Shown here piece after piece: positions 10,729 through 20,300 of a DNA stretch of 60,000 nt. The stretch spans positions 16,188,348 to 16,248,347 of the forward strand of contig CAIIXF020000006.1 of the NCBI GenBank assembly GCA_903813345.2. The letters run 5' to 3'. The number at the start of each line of letters is the position of its first letter. Position 1 is the first letter of the stretch. Made by a program: the position numbers and the translations under genes. The notes beneath the pieces were generated by a model. That model had not been told where the DNA came from. It saw nothing but the letters and a program-made list of their open reading frames with translations, and ran no database searches. This DNA comes from Owenia fusiformis (Eukaryota; Annelida; Polychaeta; Sabellida; Oweniidae).

Positions 10729-12254
10729 AATGAATGAAATACCGTACAAGATATTTAGTTCTCAATTTTCACAAGCTACCTGAACAGACTTTAAACTTTT
10801 GCTAATATATATCACATTTCATCGACATTGAAAGTCAGTCATTATCACTTATTCTTGGAGGAGAAGTATCCCGTTTAGATTAGATTGCCTAATATACCTT
10901 GCGGACCTATTTCTAACCAACTAAAATAAAAAGGTTCATATTTTAAAATGCAACCTATAGTATTAATTAAAAAGAGAAATAATGAATAAATACATTGTAG
11001 CTTTACTTAGTGCATATGCCTAATTGTTTAGAAATGCAGGGATGTAGGATAATAAATTTTAAAGAGAAATGGAGTGGAACTAACATCATGAGCTGCCAAA
11101 CATTTTCAGTTGGGTTTACCTGAGTCTAGATTACCCAGATGGTTTTCATTCTAGGATAGCTTGCTTTACAAAACTGACTTATTTAAATCTTGCGCCTGGC
11201 CTAGCGAGATAGCACCCTGGTTCTAATAGCATATATGTAAACATTGGCAAGAGTGGATGTAAATCATGCGTCATGGTTACCATGGCAACGAGAAACATAA
11301 ACAAAATTTGGACGTAGGTTAATGCACCGAGTGAAAAATCAAACAGTTGGTGCCAATATTTATCACAATTTCAGAGTTTCATTATTTTCTTTGCTAAACT
11401 GTAGCAGCATACTTTGTGTGGATTGCCAAAAGATTTACAGACTAGTTCCTGGAATTGTCGTTCTGTTATTAGAAATGGTAGACCAGTTACATTTCTAATT
11501 AGGAAACATAATATATTCAGTATGCCCTGATGTTTAAAGATGTAATAAAACCATTTTATTTGATTTAGATTATATTTATGCTACCTTTCCTTATGAAGGC
11601 CACACTTTTCGATGGTGAACCACCAACACTTCCAAAATTTCATATTAGCATGATATAAGGTATATAAAGTCGGCACGAGTCTTTTTGTGGCAAAAATTAT
11701 TTCATTTTGAGAGCAGAAATTCTTTTGTCTCGTGACACAATTGTCAAATGACACTTCAAAAGGAATCAGTTTGCCATGAAATATGATCTTGTAACATAAA
11801 TTTTAAATCAAGTTTATGAAGGTTTTTTAACCAACTTTTGTAGAGTTGAAATGATGTAAATGTTGTTTTGTATGGTAAGTCGAAGGTAAGGAGAGAGTTG
11901 TCTTCCATTTTAGTACATCTTTAAAAGCTTGAGAAAAATGTTTGTTCTTGTGAGAATTGTTTTGTCTGCCAGGTTGGATATGTTCATAGATAGACTTTAG
12001 TCTTTAGAATTGATTGTGTGAGAAAGATGTATTGTTGGAAAAGATTAACTTTTTCTAAAAAGCATTGTAGGAAAAAGCATAGTGGGAAAAGATTCATTGT
12101 TCAAAAAATGTATTGTGAAGAAAGATGTTTTGTTAGAAAAGTTGCTTTGAGGGAAAAGTTGAGAAGATTGAGGCTGCATTTTTGAACTGCCCGCGGACTG
12201 GTGCATTGCATAATAATAATAAGTATCCCCTAGGTATCATGAAGAAAATAAGCC
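10729..12254. other. AT-rich DNA; one X-box-like site and a degenerate GATTGT-rich stretch
   Basis: I see no gene. 12040-12160 has loosely repeated AAAGATTYATTGTT / AAAAGCATTGTAGG words. A small GC-richer patch precedes the MITE at 12255. Confidence 0.5.
11276..11289. promoter_or_regulatory. X-box-like site (RFX/DAF-19 binding motif)
   Basis: GTTACCATGGCAAC matches the palindromic X-box pattern GTTNCCATGGNAAC at every specified position. RFX-family factors bind this motif upstream of ciliary genes in animals. No coding exon was found within reach, so the function is open; a 14-bp match can also occur by chance. Confidence 0.4.
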
Positions 12255-12510
12255 CATGCGTTGCAAATTTCATGCTCACACATTTCAATAAAGTAGTTCA
12301 TCCAAGCGCACTTAAACTGATAATTACGCTGTGGCAACCTTGTCGGCTGCTCGCGAGTGTCAACCGCGTGCCGGCTTGTTGCTAGTGCACCACAGGAGTT
12401 CAATTGCAATAAACCGTGTTGTCTTTCAAGAGAATTAAGTAAGTGTTAGTGTGTTTGAATGAGCTATTTTTATTAAAAACATATGAGTATATGTAATGAG
12501 CACTACATGG
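12255..12510. mobile_element. Inverted-repeat MITE, copy 1 (pair with 14405-14640)
   Basis: The left arm (TGCGTTGCAAATTTCATGC ... TCATCCAAGCGCACTTAA) is the inverse of the right end (GTGTGTTTGAATGAGC ... TAAAAACATATGAG). It also matches the reverse complement of the right arm of the element at 14405-14640. The interior is GC-richer than its surroundings. No coding capacity; target duplication not resolved. Confidence 0.6.
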
Positions 12511-12514
12511 CTTA

Positions 12515-13440
12515 TTGTTCTTTTTAATGATAACTGGGGAGAAACCTCATTTAAACATCATGCAATTCACTAGCACCGTGGGCATACACAAATACAGTAA
12601 TAATGTGTTGAAAATTGGTTATTTGAAAAAAAGTTATATTTACAAACATTTTATCCATTTATTGAGAGAGGTACATTTAAAAATGGCACATTGTTTGAAA
12701 ATGTTATTTGGCCTAAAAATGCATTGTCGGGTTAGGAATTATTGTTCTGCATGTTTGAATTCATGAGCCATATATATCAGAAACTCACATGATTTGATCA
12801 AACTATGCACAAAACATGACAGTCTGAAAATATAAATGATCTTTCTCTCTGTTTAAGTCAATTTATTCATTTGCACCAATGCACCTATTCTCAAAGCTAA
12901 ATATATCATATTCTCGAAGCTAAATATATCAGAAAATGAAGCTGAGAGCTACAATCTCACTATCATTGTAACCCAAAATATATTTCCCTGGGAAAATACA
13001 AATTATCGCGATGTGCTCATCATGCGTAACATTCACATCATTTTATTGGTGGATAAAACAGATAATTCCTGGAAAATCCCATTTCATTTTGGCAAGAGAG
13101 GTGAAATTCAATAATTCGCTTAAATCATTCAGGAGTTTTTAGATGTAAGGTTGTTGAGTTTAGCTTTCTAAGTCTCAAAGCTAGCTATTCATAGGGGTGT
13201 TAACAGCCTGATTCTGTTTATAGCAAGGTAAAACAACCCATACAAACTTGTGAAAAAGAAATGAAATTCACATTGTTTTGGCTATACCTTGAGATGCAGT
13301 ATAAAGCCAGAAAGAAATGTTTAAAATTTAACTTTGATTCTGGAAAACTTAATTTAAATTCTAATTAATCATTTTGATTCACTAGAAATCATAAATAATA
13401 TGAGACATACTGTATATCTAGCTAGATAAAGCTTCTAAGA
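12515..13440. other. No recognisable gene
   Basis: An 83-codon frame at 12515-12766 includes TGEKPHLN, which resembles a zinc-finger linker, but no Cys/His pairs follow in the C2H2 spacing, so I reject it as a gene. A direct repeat AGCTAAATATATCA lies at 12897-12940. Confidence 0.5.
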
Positions 13441-13515
13441 GTGCAAGGTAAATGTCTGTTATAACAGTGAATGTGTTCAATGAATCTAGGTTGAAAATTG
13501 TTTATTTTTCCTATA

Positions 13516-13677
13516 GAACCACTGCTGGGCTCTGGATTGGGAGAGAGTCTGGTGAACTTTTAATATCAGCTACTCTGGGCCCAAAAGACAAGATGCTTTA
13601 CATCAAAATGAACTTTAAACACTATCCTACAAAGAATAAGAATGATACCATCAAGTGTACCTGGTATTTAAATCCCA
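13516..13677 (+). other. Exon-like stretch, function unknown
   Basis: A pyrimidine-rich tract ending in CCTATAG (13515) is followed by an open frame with balanced residue use (TTAGLWIGRESGELLISATL, then KDKMLYIKMNFKHYPTKN). The frame stays open to 13757, running into the transposon at 13740. A possible donor GTGTAC lies near 13657. I do not recognise the family. It could be a real internal exon or a relic; nothing nearby extends the gene. Confidence 0.2.
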
Positions 13678-13739
13678 TATTTTTTGATATTGGCTTAGTC
13701 TGCAATCATTTATTAGGTTGTGCTATGTCTTATTCACTA

Positions 13740-14278
13740 AGGGCAATCTACAACTGATTCGGTTCTTTGATTCGGTTCTCTGCTCGTATTTTCTGCGCAT
13801 CTCAAATTTGATTGGTCAATTTTTATTGTACATGCGCAATGGTTATAGGAAAAATACGATAGAATTTACCTAGTATTTCCAGTTTGGGCCCTTTTGCCAC
13901 ATCAATATAAAGCAAAGTTATTTCATTTAATATGTTTCTCCCATACATTTAATTTTTCCATATTTGCCGCCGCAATACTGATTTTACATGTACGATCTAG
14001 TACAAAAGTGTATGATGGATTATTGTAGGTTTAAATAACTACCTGGGATCATTGATGTAACATGTTAGGATGGTCCTAAATTTCTAAATAGTTTTGTACT
14101 CAGCATTGATGATGGTGATTGAACTATAATGGGAGAATGCTTTAACCGAAAGGTATCATGGGAAGCCCCTTACATTTTTGTGCATGCGTAAAATTCTAAT
14201 TGAAAGCCCATGGTAAAACTGAACCGAATCAGGTACAGATTGCTATAGAACCGAACCGAACCAGATGCAGATTGCCCT
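13740..14278. mobile_element. MITE with TA target duplication (Tc1/mariner-type)
   Basis: The left end AGGGCAATCTACAACTGATT and the inverted right end AGGGCAATCTGCATCTGGTT match at 23 of 26 positions through TCGGTTC. TA flanks both ends (13738-13739 and 14279-14280), consistent with Tc1/mariner-type insertion. The GATTCGGTTC motif is repeated near both ends. It is 539 bp with no transposase frame, so it is non-autonomous. Confidence 0.8.
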
Positions 14279-14404
14279 TACTCGTCTTATTGGCATTTAT
14301 TGTGTTGTTGCTGATTATCCTCTTTGCATTCTAGGCTGTATTTTCGTATACACGCGGGTGCAATACACCCGCACAGCAGTTAATGAGCCTTATCATGAAA
14401 ATGA

Positions 14405-14640
14405 TCGTTAGACCTCATGGTGTGAATTGCTTGGTCGCATGTTTTTAACAAAAAACAACTCATTCAAGCGCACACACACCTACGTTTGTGTGAATGGCAC
14501 CCCTGTGTTGCTCCAGCGATTGACCGGAACGAGTGTAACTGACAAAGTTGGCATAGGGGTATTTAAAGGTTTGAGTGCGCTTGAATGAGGTGTTATTGTT
14601 GAAAACATGTGAGCGTGTAATTTGCATCGCAGAGCTTTTA
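14405..14640. mobile_element. Inverted-repeat MITE, copy 2 (pair with 12255-12510)
   Basis: CATGTTTTTAACAAAAAACA then ACTCATTCAAGCGCAC (14439-14473) is the inverse of GTGCGCTTGAATGAG ... TGTTGAAAACATG (about 14575-14609). Outer parts (GTGTGAATTGC / GTGTAATTTGCATCGCAG) pair more weakly. Same family as 12255-12510. No coding capacity. Confidence 0.7.
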
Positions 14641-14659
14641 ACAATAACAGTTTTCTTAA

Positions 14660-15130
14660 TGTTATGACCAAAAATTCCTATAAATAATCAACATAACCAT
14701 TAAATCACAAAAATGTAATGAAGCTGACCATTAGCATTTAGTAAAGACTCCTCTTGAGATCGAATCTTCTCAAGTTTAATGGATGCATTTATGGTCATAA
14801 TCCTAATCGATAACCCTAACATCATATCTAAAATCATAATTTTTTCCGTGAATGAATGTTTGAGTATTTTTAAGTTATAGTCTGAAAAAGATAGTCATTT
14901 TTATTGGGTGTTTCCTTTGAATTAAATACAATGCAGGAGTTTGAAACAAAATAGTATGAAATATTATAAATAAAATGAACTTAATTAGGAAGGGTTTTGC
15001 TCATAATCGTTTGTGATCAATTGAACTTGTCTAGGGGTTTATGATGAGGCTTAATCCCCAGGGAACGTCCAGGGCTTTTTCATCATATTTCCAAGCTTAT
15101 CTAGCGATGAAAACATAATGTGCAACGATA
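14660..15130. other. AT-rich DNA, nothing recognised
   Basis: No gene, RNA gene or transposon end seen. Confidence 0.5.
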
Positions 15131-15135
15131 ATTTC

Positions 15136-15621
15136 CTATACTTGAAATCGAGTTATTAATATCCAAGTCTCTCCATTTACTTTCTCCAAAACCTGAATAA
15201 AACATCTGATTTTCTTCCATTTCCTTGCATACAAATCAGTATAGGTACCTAATCTACTCTTAACGCTATATTTTGAAGTTCCAAACTTGACCCCTGACAT
15301 TCTGCTATAGGGAGTCTTTTTACTCACTGGAATTAAAGAGCTTCCGTAAAGATATGAAAAGATAAGTTTGTGATAGTATGACTCATACTTTCTGATTTCA
15401 AAGTTCAAAGAACTTTCTACAGGATGGTACGCAACATTTTGTATACTCAAAATAACACTAAATAATAAGCTCACTTGTGTCCCAATAAAAAGTGATGTAC
15501 AGAGAAGTTCTTGTTTATGAGTACATGTGCAAGATTCATGAGATGGGAATTCTAGTTGAAATATTATTCTGCTATAGGGTGTCTCTTTCATCCTGCTCAT
15601 CCTTGGTCCAAGGCATTTCAC
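15136..15621 (-). other. 161-codon open frame of doubtful coding status
   Basis: This is the longest frame outside the tandem arrays. It has no recognisable domain and uses many Ser, Tyr and Lys residues. The short phrase TPYSR occurs twice because CTGCTATAGGG-TGTCT-type DNA is locally duplicated at about 15301 and 15570; a further partial copy (AATTAAAGAGCTCTGTAAAG) lies outside the frame at about 15690. The repeated DNA, not a protein, may explain the open frame. Without a homologue I would not call this a gene. Confidence 0.2.
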
Positions 15622-15745
15622 TTCTTTACATAGCTGCTGTATATCAGTGAAGCGTGATCTTGAAGGATGGTCTCTTTACTCCTGGGAATTAGAATTAAAG
15701 AGCTCTGTAAAGATATGAAAAGATGTATATTGTGATATGGTGCTA
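15290..15745 (+). repeat. Local diverged duplication
   Basis: A block with AATTAAAGAGCT, GTAAAGATATGAAAAGAT and TTGTGATA occurs at about 15330-15380 and again at about 15690-15740. The preceding TCTGCTATAGGG phrase occurs at about 15301 and 15569. Confidence 0.5.
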
Positions 15746-15959
15746 AATTTTTATGGCCAGAAAAGCTTTAGTGATTATGATACATATAGAAAAAGTTGTG
15801 TTCAATCTAAATGTCATCATTGTTAAAATGACAGCTCACAATCTTGGCACATTTTCAACAGAAATGATCAAGAATGTTACAAAATGGCATAAACATCGTT
15901 TCATTCATTTATTTAAATGATTCTTCCTTTGAAAGAGGTTCTTATAATCCCAACAAACG

Positions 15960-16250
15960 TAATTTGGCTGGATATAGGGAAACAGTCTGTCCATCCATTC
16001 ATCCATTCTATCTATTTTGTCTGTCTGTCCGTCCATCCATTCGTCTGTCTGGGCAATACCTCAAATATTGGTTTATGGATTTGGCTAACTTTTATAGGCT
16101 GATGCCTTTTAGGCATAGGACCTTCGCTCAAGAAGGAATGTTTAGGATGGCCACCATACTTTGGGAAAATGGAGCCTTAAGGTTTAGTATGGCAAGTGAT
16201 TTTAGATGGTCATATCTATTATATGAAATACATACTGCCATATATGGGTG
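15960..16250 (+). repeat. Interspersed repeat headed by TCTGTCCGTCC, copy 3
   Basis: The order CTGTCTGTCCGTCCATCC, GGGCAATACCTCAAATA, GGCATAGGACC, AAGAAGGAATG, GGATGGCC matches 3040-3450 and 7636-8130. The tail at 16186-16217 (AGTATGGCAAGTGATTTTAG) also matches the inverted arms at 39444-39582 and 39851-39987, so it carries a piece of that family too. Confidence 0.6.
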
Positions 16251-16552
16251 ATAAATTATATCATTTAATCAATCCTCACCAGTTTTCCGAGTATACCATA
16301 TAAATATGGGACTTGTATAATATCCTTACTATATCATATAGAACAATTAATTAATGTAAGACAATTTAACATTTTATGACTTCAAACATACATTTCATTT
16401 GTAGGTAAGATCTCTATGCTCAGTATTAGATAAGACAGCTTGATAATTTAGTGTAGTATTAAAACTTATTTAAAGTGGCAGCAGAGGATTATGGGTGTAA
16501 TATGACAGATGGCAGGAGCAATTCTTTCAATTAACATGCCAATGTGTCTCCT

Positions 16553-16937
16553 ATGGTATCATCAAGGAGGATTGGCTCCCAGAATGCAATCTCAATATTT
16601 TCCAACAAGGAGTCGCATCTTGAAGGATGTCGTGATTTTCACTTCAAATTTTGAATCGCGAGTTTTGGTCTTATTGCCTAACATAAAATTCAAAACACAC
16701 AAGAAATGATCAAGATATTTGCTTGAATTGTTTGGATTGCTGATTATGATTTGATAACCAATACCCTTTGTTGCATTCCTTTGACTTTGCGTCTTAAAAG
16801 AGAGCTTCGTCTTAACTAGACTCTGCACGCAGGGTAAATAACCAATTTAATGTCAGGCAATAATGACATCCTGACATTTTCATTGTTGAAAAATATCAAG
16901 ATTGCATTCTGGGAGCCAGTCCTCCTTGTTGTACCAT
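16553..16937. mobile_element. Inverted-repeat MITE with about 50-bp ends
   Basis: ATGGTATCATCAAGGAGGAT, then GGCTCCCAGAATGCAATCT and ATATTTT (from 16553), has its inverse at about 16880-16937 (CAAGATTGCATTCTGGGAG, then CCAGTCCTCCTTG). The interior carries a piece, AGAGCTTCGTCTTAACTAGA, whose inverse is at about 37603-37650. No transposase. Confidence 0.7.
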
Positions 16938-17247
16938 TGTTATCTGATCAGATATGAAAGAATCTTGCTTTGAAAATTTAAGAAATGAAAAATAAGACCT
17001 TTATTTTTCCAGAAAGATTTCCAAAGGACATTTCTTCTTGGAGTTTTAAGAAAAGGAATAAACAAAGATTTTTCTGATCAAAAATATAATTTCTGTACTT
17101 TCTCTCTTTAAATAATATTAAAATCAACTGTAAACTGTTTGTAGAGGACATAGGGGCATTCTCGGAAAAACCCTTAGTATCAGGCGAAAATCCGAGGCAT
17201 TGTTAGACTTTTTTCAATATGTTACTATGGGTACACTCTGGGATGCT

Positions 17248-17261
17248 GTTACCATGGTGAT
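17248..17261. promoter_or_regulatory. X-box-like site, imperfect
   Basis: GTTACCATGGTGAT matches the left X-box half-site but misses the final C on the right. No gene nearby. Weak. Confidence 0.15.
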
Positions 17262-17667
17262 CATTGAACCGCAAATTCATTATCCACACTTTATGAACAC
17301 ATTGATGGCTTTTTGGCTGTAACAAAAGGTAGGAAATATTTTTGATTATTAATTTCAGTCGATAAAGGTCCCATTGTCTCGAAGGTTATATTTGTTTTAG
17401 AGCCCTTTGTATTCCTGTCATGTAGAGGAAACATAGTGAATATGGGTTATGTCATGCCCAAGACTTATATATTGCTGTTGTATAGAACTTTTCCAGTTTA
17501 AGTTTTATGGAAATAAGGAATATTAAAGATAGGGAGCTTTCTAGGAATATCCCCATTTGGCTAGACTGTCTGGTGAGAATATTTATGAATTATGATGTCA
17601 TTTTAAAGCCAAAATGATGTCATGTTCACACTTATTTTATAAACCTTTTAGTTAGGGGTCTTATCAT

Positions 17668-17795
17668 AACATATTATTACCACCTTGCAGGGCCTCGCCC
17701 AATATTTTTTCTCGAATAGGTATTCTGCCATATCCAGCTCCTGATCATCCAGTATTCGTTTAATATTGCCCTTTGAAATGACGTTATTGTACTAT
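17668..17795 (-). mobile_element. Short element with AATAACGTCATTT and TATTATTACCACC ends
   Basis: One end is TATTATTACCACCTTGC and the other is GGGCAATATT preceded, on the minus strand, by ACAATAACGTCATTTCAAA. Both end motifs recur at 44559-45165, and the ACGTCATTT end recurs at 28724. The interior contains 37 bp identical to 24185-24222. No coding capacity in this copy. Confidence 0.55.
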
Positions 17796-18121
17796 TATTC
17801 ATTGAATTAAAATTCTACAGTTCGCAAACACCAAGCTGTTATTATTTTTATTTTTTGTTATATATTTTGTTTTATTACAATCTGTGAAATGATTTCTTGC
17901 AGTTTTACAGTCGCAATATTGTATGGACCATATAACACGCTATAAAACGCTTATTAAAATCATGTAAATTGATAGTTGAACAACATGACATTGCAGCATC
18001 TACAGCAATATTCTACTAAAACCGTAACTACCATTTATATCATTTTTATTGGACAACCAAATCATAAAAGGATTAATGAAAAGTTGTAGCTCATTGTTAT
18101 CTGTTGCCAGTGAGGGATCTC

Positions 18122-18313
18122 CCAGTATTAAAGCAAGTGGGCGCAGCACCCACCTGAGATTTTGAAAATAGGCCTGCATCCACCTAAAAATCCATTTGCA
18201 CCCACTTGAAAATGAGAAAATCATGAAAAATTGGCATATTTTGACCAATTTTGGTCTGAATTGTGAAAATGACAATTTTGCACCCACCTGAGAAAAAATC
18301 CTGAGGAGATCAC
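18122..18313 (-). repeat. Interspersed repeat, copy 2 (shared with 2291-2486)
   Basis: Same orientation and order as 2291-2486, with about 80-85% identity by eye. It includes GCACCCACCTGAGATTTTGA, ATCCATTTGCACCCACTTG and CATATTTTGACC. Class unknown. Confidence 0.7.
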
Positions 18314-18699
18314 TGCCAGTAATACTATTATACTATTTTTACACCCCTTCCCGAGGCTTTGGAATTTCTTTTTTAAGTATTTCATAATAAATAAAAATGG
18401 AACACACCATGCTAGCTCATCGGATACAATGAGACCTCTTTGCCTTCCTTAATATAGGGAGCCCTCGAGTTCAATTGAGAGACAAAACCATAACAGGGAC
18501 AAAATGCTGAAAACCACAATACTATAAGCTAGTATAGGAAATTAAACTATGTAAAAATGCATTACAACTTGACACAAGTCAAAGATATATGTACTCTAGA
18601 CGAAATGATGTTTCTATAATTTCCTCTATCCTTGTCACAATATGTAATGTGTCTAATAGAGTTGTTATGGGTTTTGACAATGGTTTCTGGGGTTAGAAG

Positions 18700-19728
18700 T
18701 TAATTTGACAAAGTGTCTTTGTGCTTTAGGTCATAATTTGGGTTATTTGGGATTTTTTTCCTTAAGACTGGTTGCACTCTTTGATTTTGATTTGCATACT
18801 CTGGTGGAGATTAATTTGTCAAAGTGTCTTTGTGCTTTAGGTCATAATTTGGGTTATTTGGGATTTGTTTTCCTTAAGACTGGTTGCACTCTTTGATTTT
18901 GATTTGCATACTCTGGTGGAGATTAATTTGACAAAGTGTCTTTGTGCTTTAGGTCATAATTTGGGTTATTTGGGATTTGTTTTCCTTAAGACTGGTTGCA
19001 CTCTTTGATTTTGATTTGCATACTCTGGTGGAGATTAATTTGACAAAGTGTCTTTGTGCTTTAGGTCATAATTTGGGTTATTTGGGATTTGTTTTCCTTA
19101 AGACTGGTTGCACTCTTTGATTTTGATTTGCATACTCTGGTGGAGATTAATTTGTCAAAGTGTCTTTGTGCTTTAGGTCATAATTTGGGTTATTTGGGAT
19201 TTGTTTTCCTTAAGACTGGTTGCACTCTTTGATTTTGATTTGCATACTCTGGTGGAGATTAATTTGACAACGTATCTTTGTGCTTTAGGTCATATTTTGG
19301 GTTATTTGGGATTTGTTTTCCTTAAGACTGGTTGAACTCTTTGATTTTGATTTGCATACTCTGGTGTAGATTAATTTGACAACGTATCTTTGTGCTTTAG
19401 GTCATATTTTGGGTTATTTGGGATTTGGTTTTTCCTTAATAAGACTGGTTGCACTTTTTGATTTTGATTTGCATACTCTGGTGGAGATTAATTTGACAAC
19501 GTGTCTTTGTGCTTTAGGTCATATTTTGGGTTATTTGGGATTTGTTTTCCTTAAGACTGGTTGGACTTTTTGATTTTGATTTACATACTCTGGTGGAGAT
19601 TAATTTGACAACGTGTCTTTGTGCTTTAGGTCATATTTTGGGTTATTTGGGATTTTTTTTCCTTAATAAGACTGGTTGCACTTTTTGATTTTGATTTGCA
19701 TACTCTGGTTGAGGTTAATTTGACAAAA
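18700..19728 (+). repeat. 112-bp satellite, about 9 units
   Basis: The anchor TTGATTTTGATTTGCATAC falls at 18781, 18893, 19005, 19117, 19229, 19341 (112 bp each), then 19458 (117), 19570 (112) and 19685 (115). The longer spacings come from an AATAAG insertion after CCTT. Units 1-5 carry AAAGTGTCTTTGTGC with TCATAATTTGGG. Units 6-9 carry ACGTATC/ACGTGTC with TCATATTTTGGG. The array thus has two subfamilies. 112 is not a multiple of three, so the open frames inside are spurious. Confidence 0.95.
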
Positions 19729-19979
19729 TGCAAACTCTTTAGTCTTTTCCATATTTGGCATTAGCGGTTCTCTCACACACAATTTTCCATAATACTCAAG
19801 ATTTTACCTATTAGATCATGGAGAACCTCCCACTATTCGTGGTCTCTCATATTTTCTCATGTTCCTTGCAAGTGCTTGGCTTTGTCTCTACTCTTTAAAT
19901 TTGAGATACTTGTAATTCTTTTATCAACAGAAAATTATGATAGTTCTTCAATTGTTATAAGTATCACTGCCCATTTTTA

Positions 19980-20093
19980 TATCACAATAAGAAGTGCTGA
20001 CATCTTGTTGTAGTCTCCAACTTTTTTGTGAATGGTGTCTGTAACAAATTTCAGGTGTTGACATTTTGCATGTTAATGCCTTGTTTTTATTTA
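19980..20093 (+). mobile_element. Stem-loop-headed element, copy b
   Basis: It has a decayed head (ATCACAATAAGAAGTGCTGACA), TTGTTGTAGTCTCCAACTT, GTCTGTAACAAATT, GGTGTTGACATTTTGCATG and a TTAATGCCTTG end. Same order as copies a and c-g. The head no longer pairs well. Confidence 0.65.
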
Positions 20094-20146
20094 GCCTGTG
20101 GCCAATCAGAATATGTAGCATGCAGACAATCTTGACACTACATTTG

Positions 20147-20300
20147 TGCCAACTAGAGTGGTAGACCATCTGGCATGTAATCGGGAGGTTGTGGGTTCAA
20201 TTCCCAACGAGGTGGATTGATTTTTTCACATGAGCCCCTGACATAGGATTTGATCCTATGTTTCAGATTAAGCACAATCAAAGTCCTATTTAAAGGCATA
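20147..20300 (+). repeat. tRNA-like SINE head with hairpin body
   Basis: GTGGTAGACC resembles a tRNA D-arm, CATGTAA an anticodon loop (TGT, Thr-like) and GGTTCAATTCC (20194-20204) a canonical polymerase III B box. The D-arm is short, position 33 is A instead of T, and pairing of the anticodon stem relies on G-T pairs, so it is not a functional tRNA gene. The following body includes ACATAGGAT-TTG-ATCCTATGT (20241-20261), a perfect 9-bp hairpin. Confidence 0.6.

Noticed and set aside
12515-12766. TGEKPHLN resembling a zinc-finger linker
   Set aside because: No Cys-Cys-His-His spacing before or after it.
15136-15621. 161-codon minus-strand frame as a novel gene
   Set aside because: No domain or homologous family recognised, and local DNA duplication explains the internal repeat; retained only as a low-confidence feature.
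20147-20216. Functional tRNA-Thr gene
   Set aside because: Short D-arm, A in place of T33 and a weak anticodon stem; better read as a SINE head or pseudogene.
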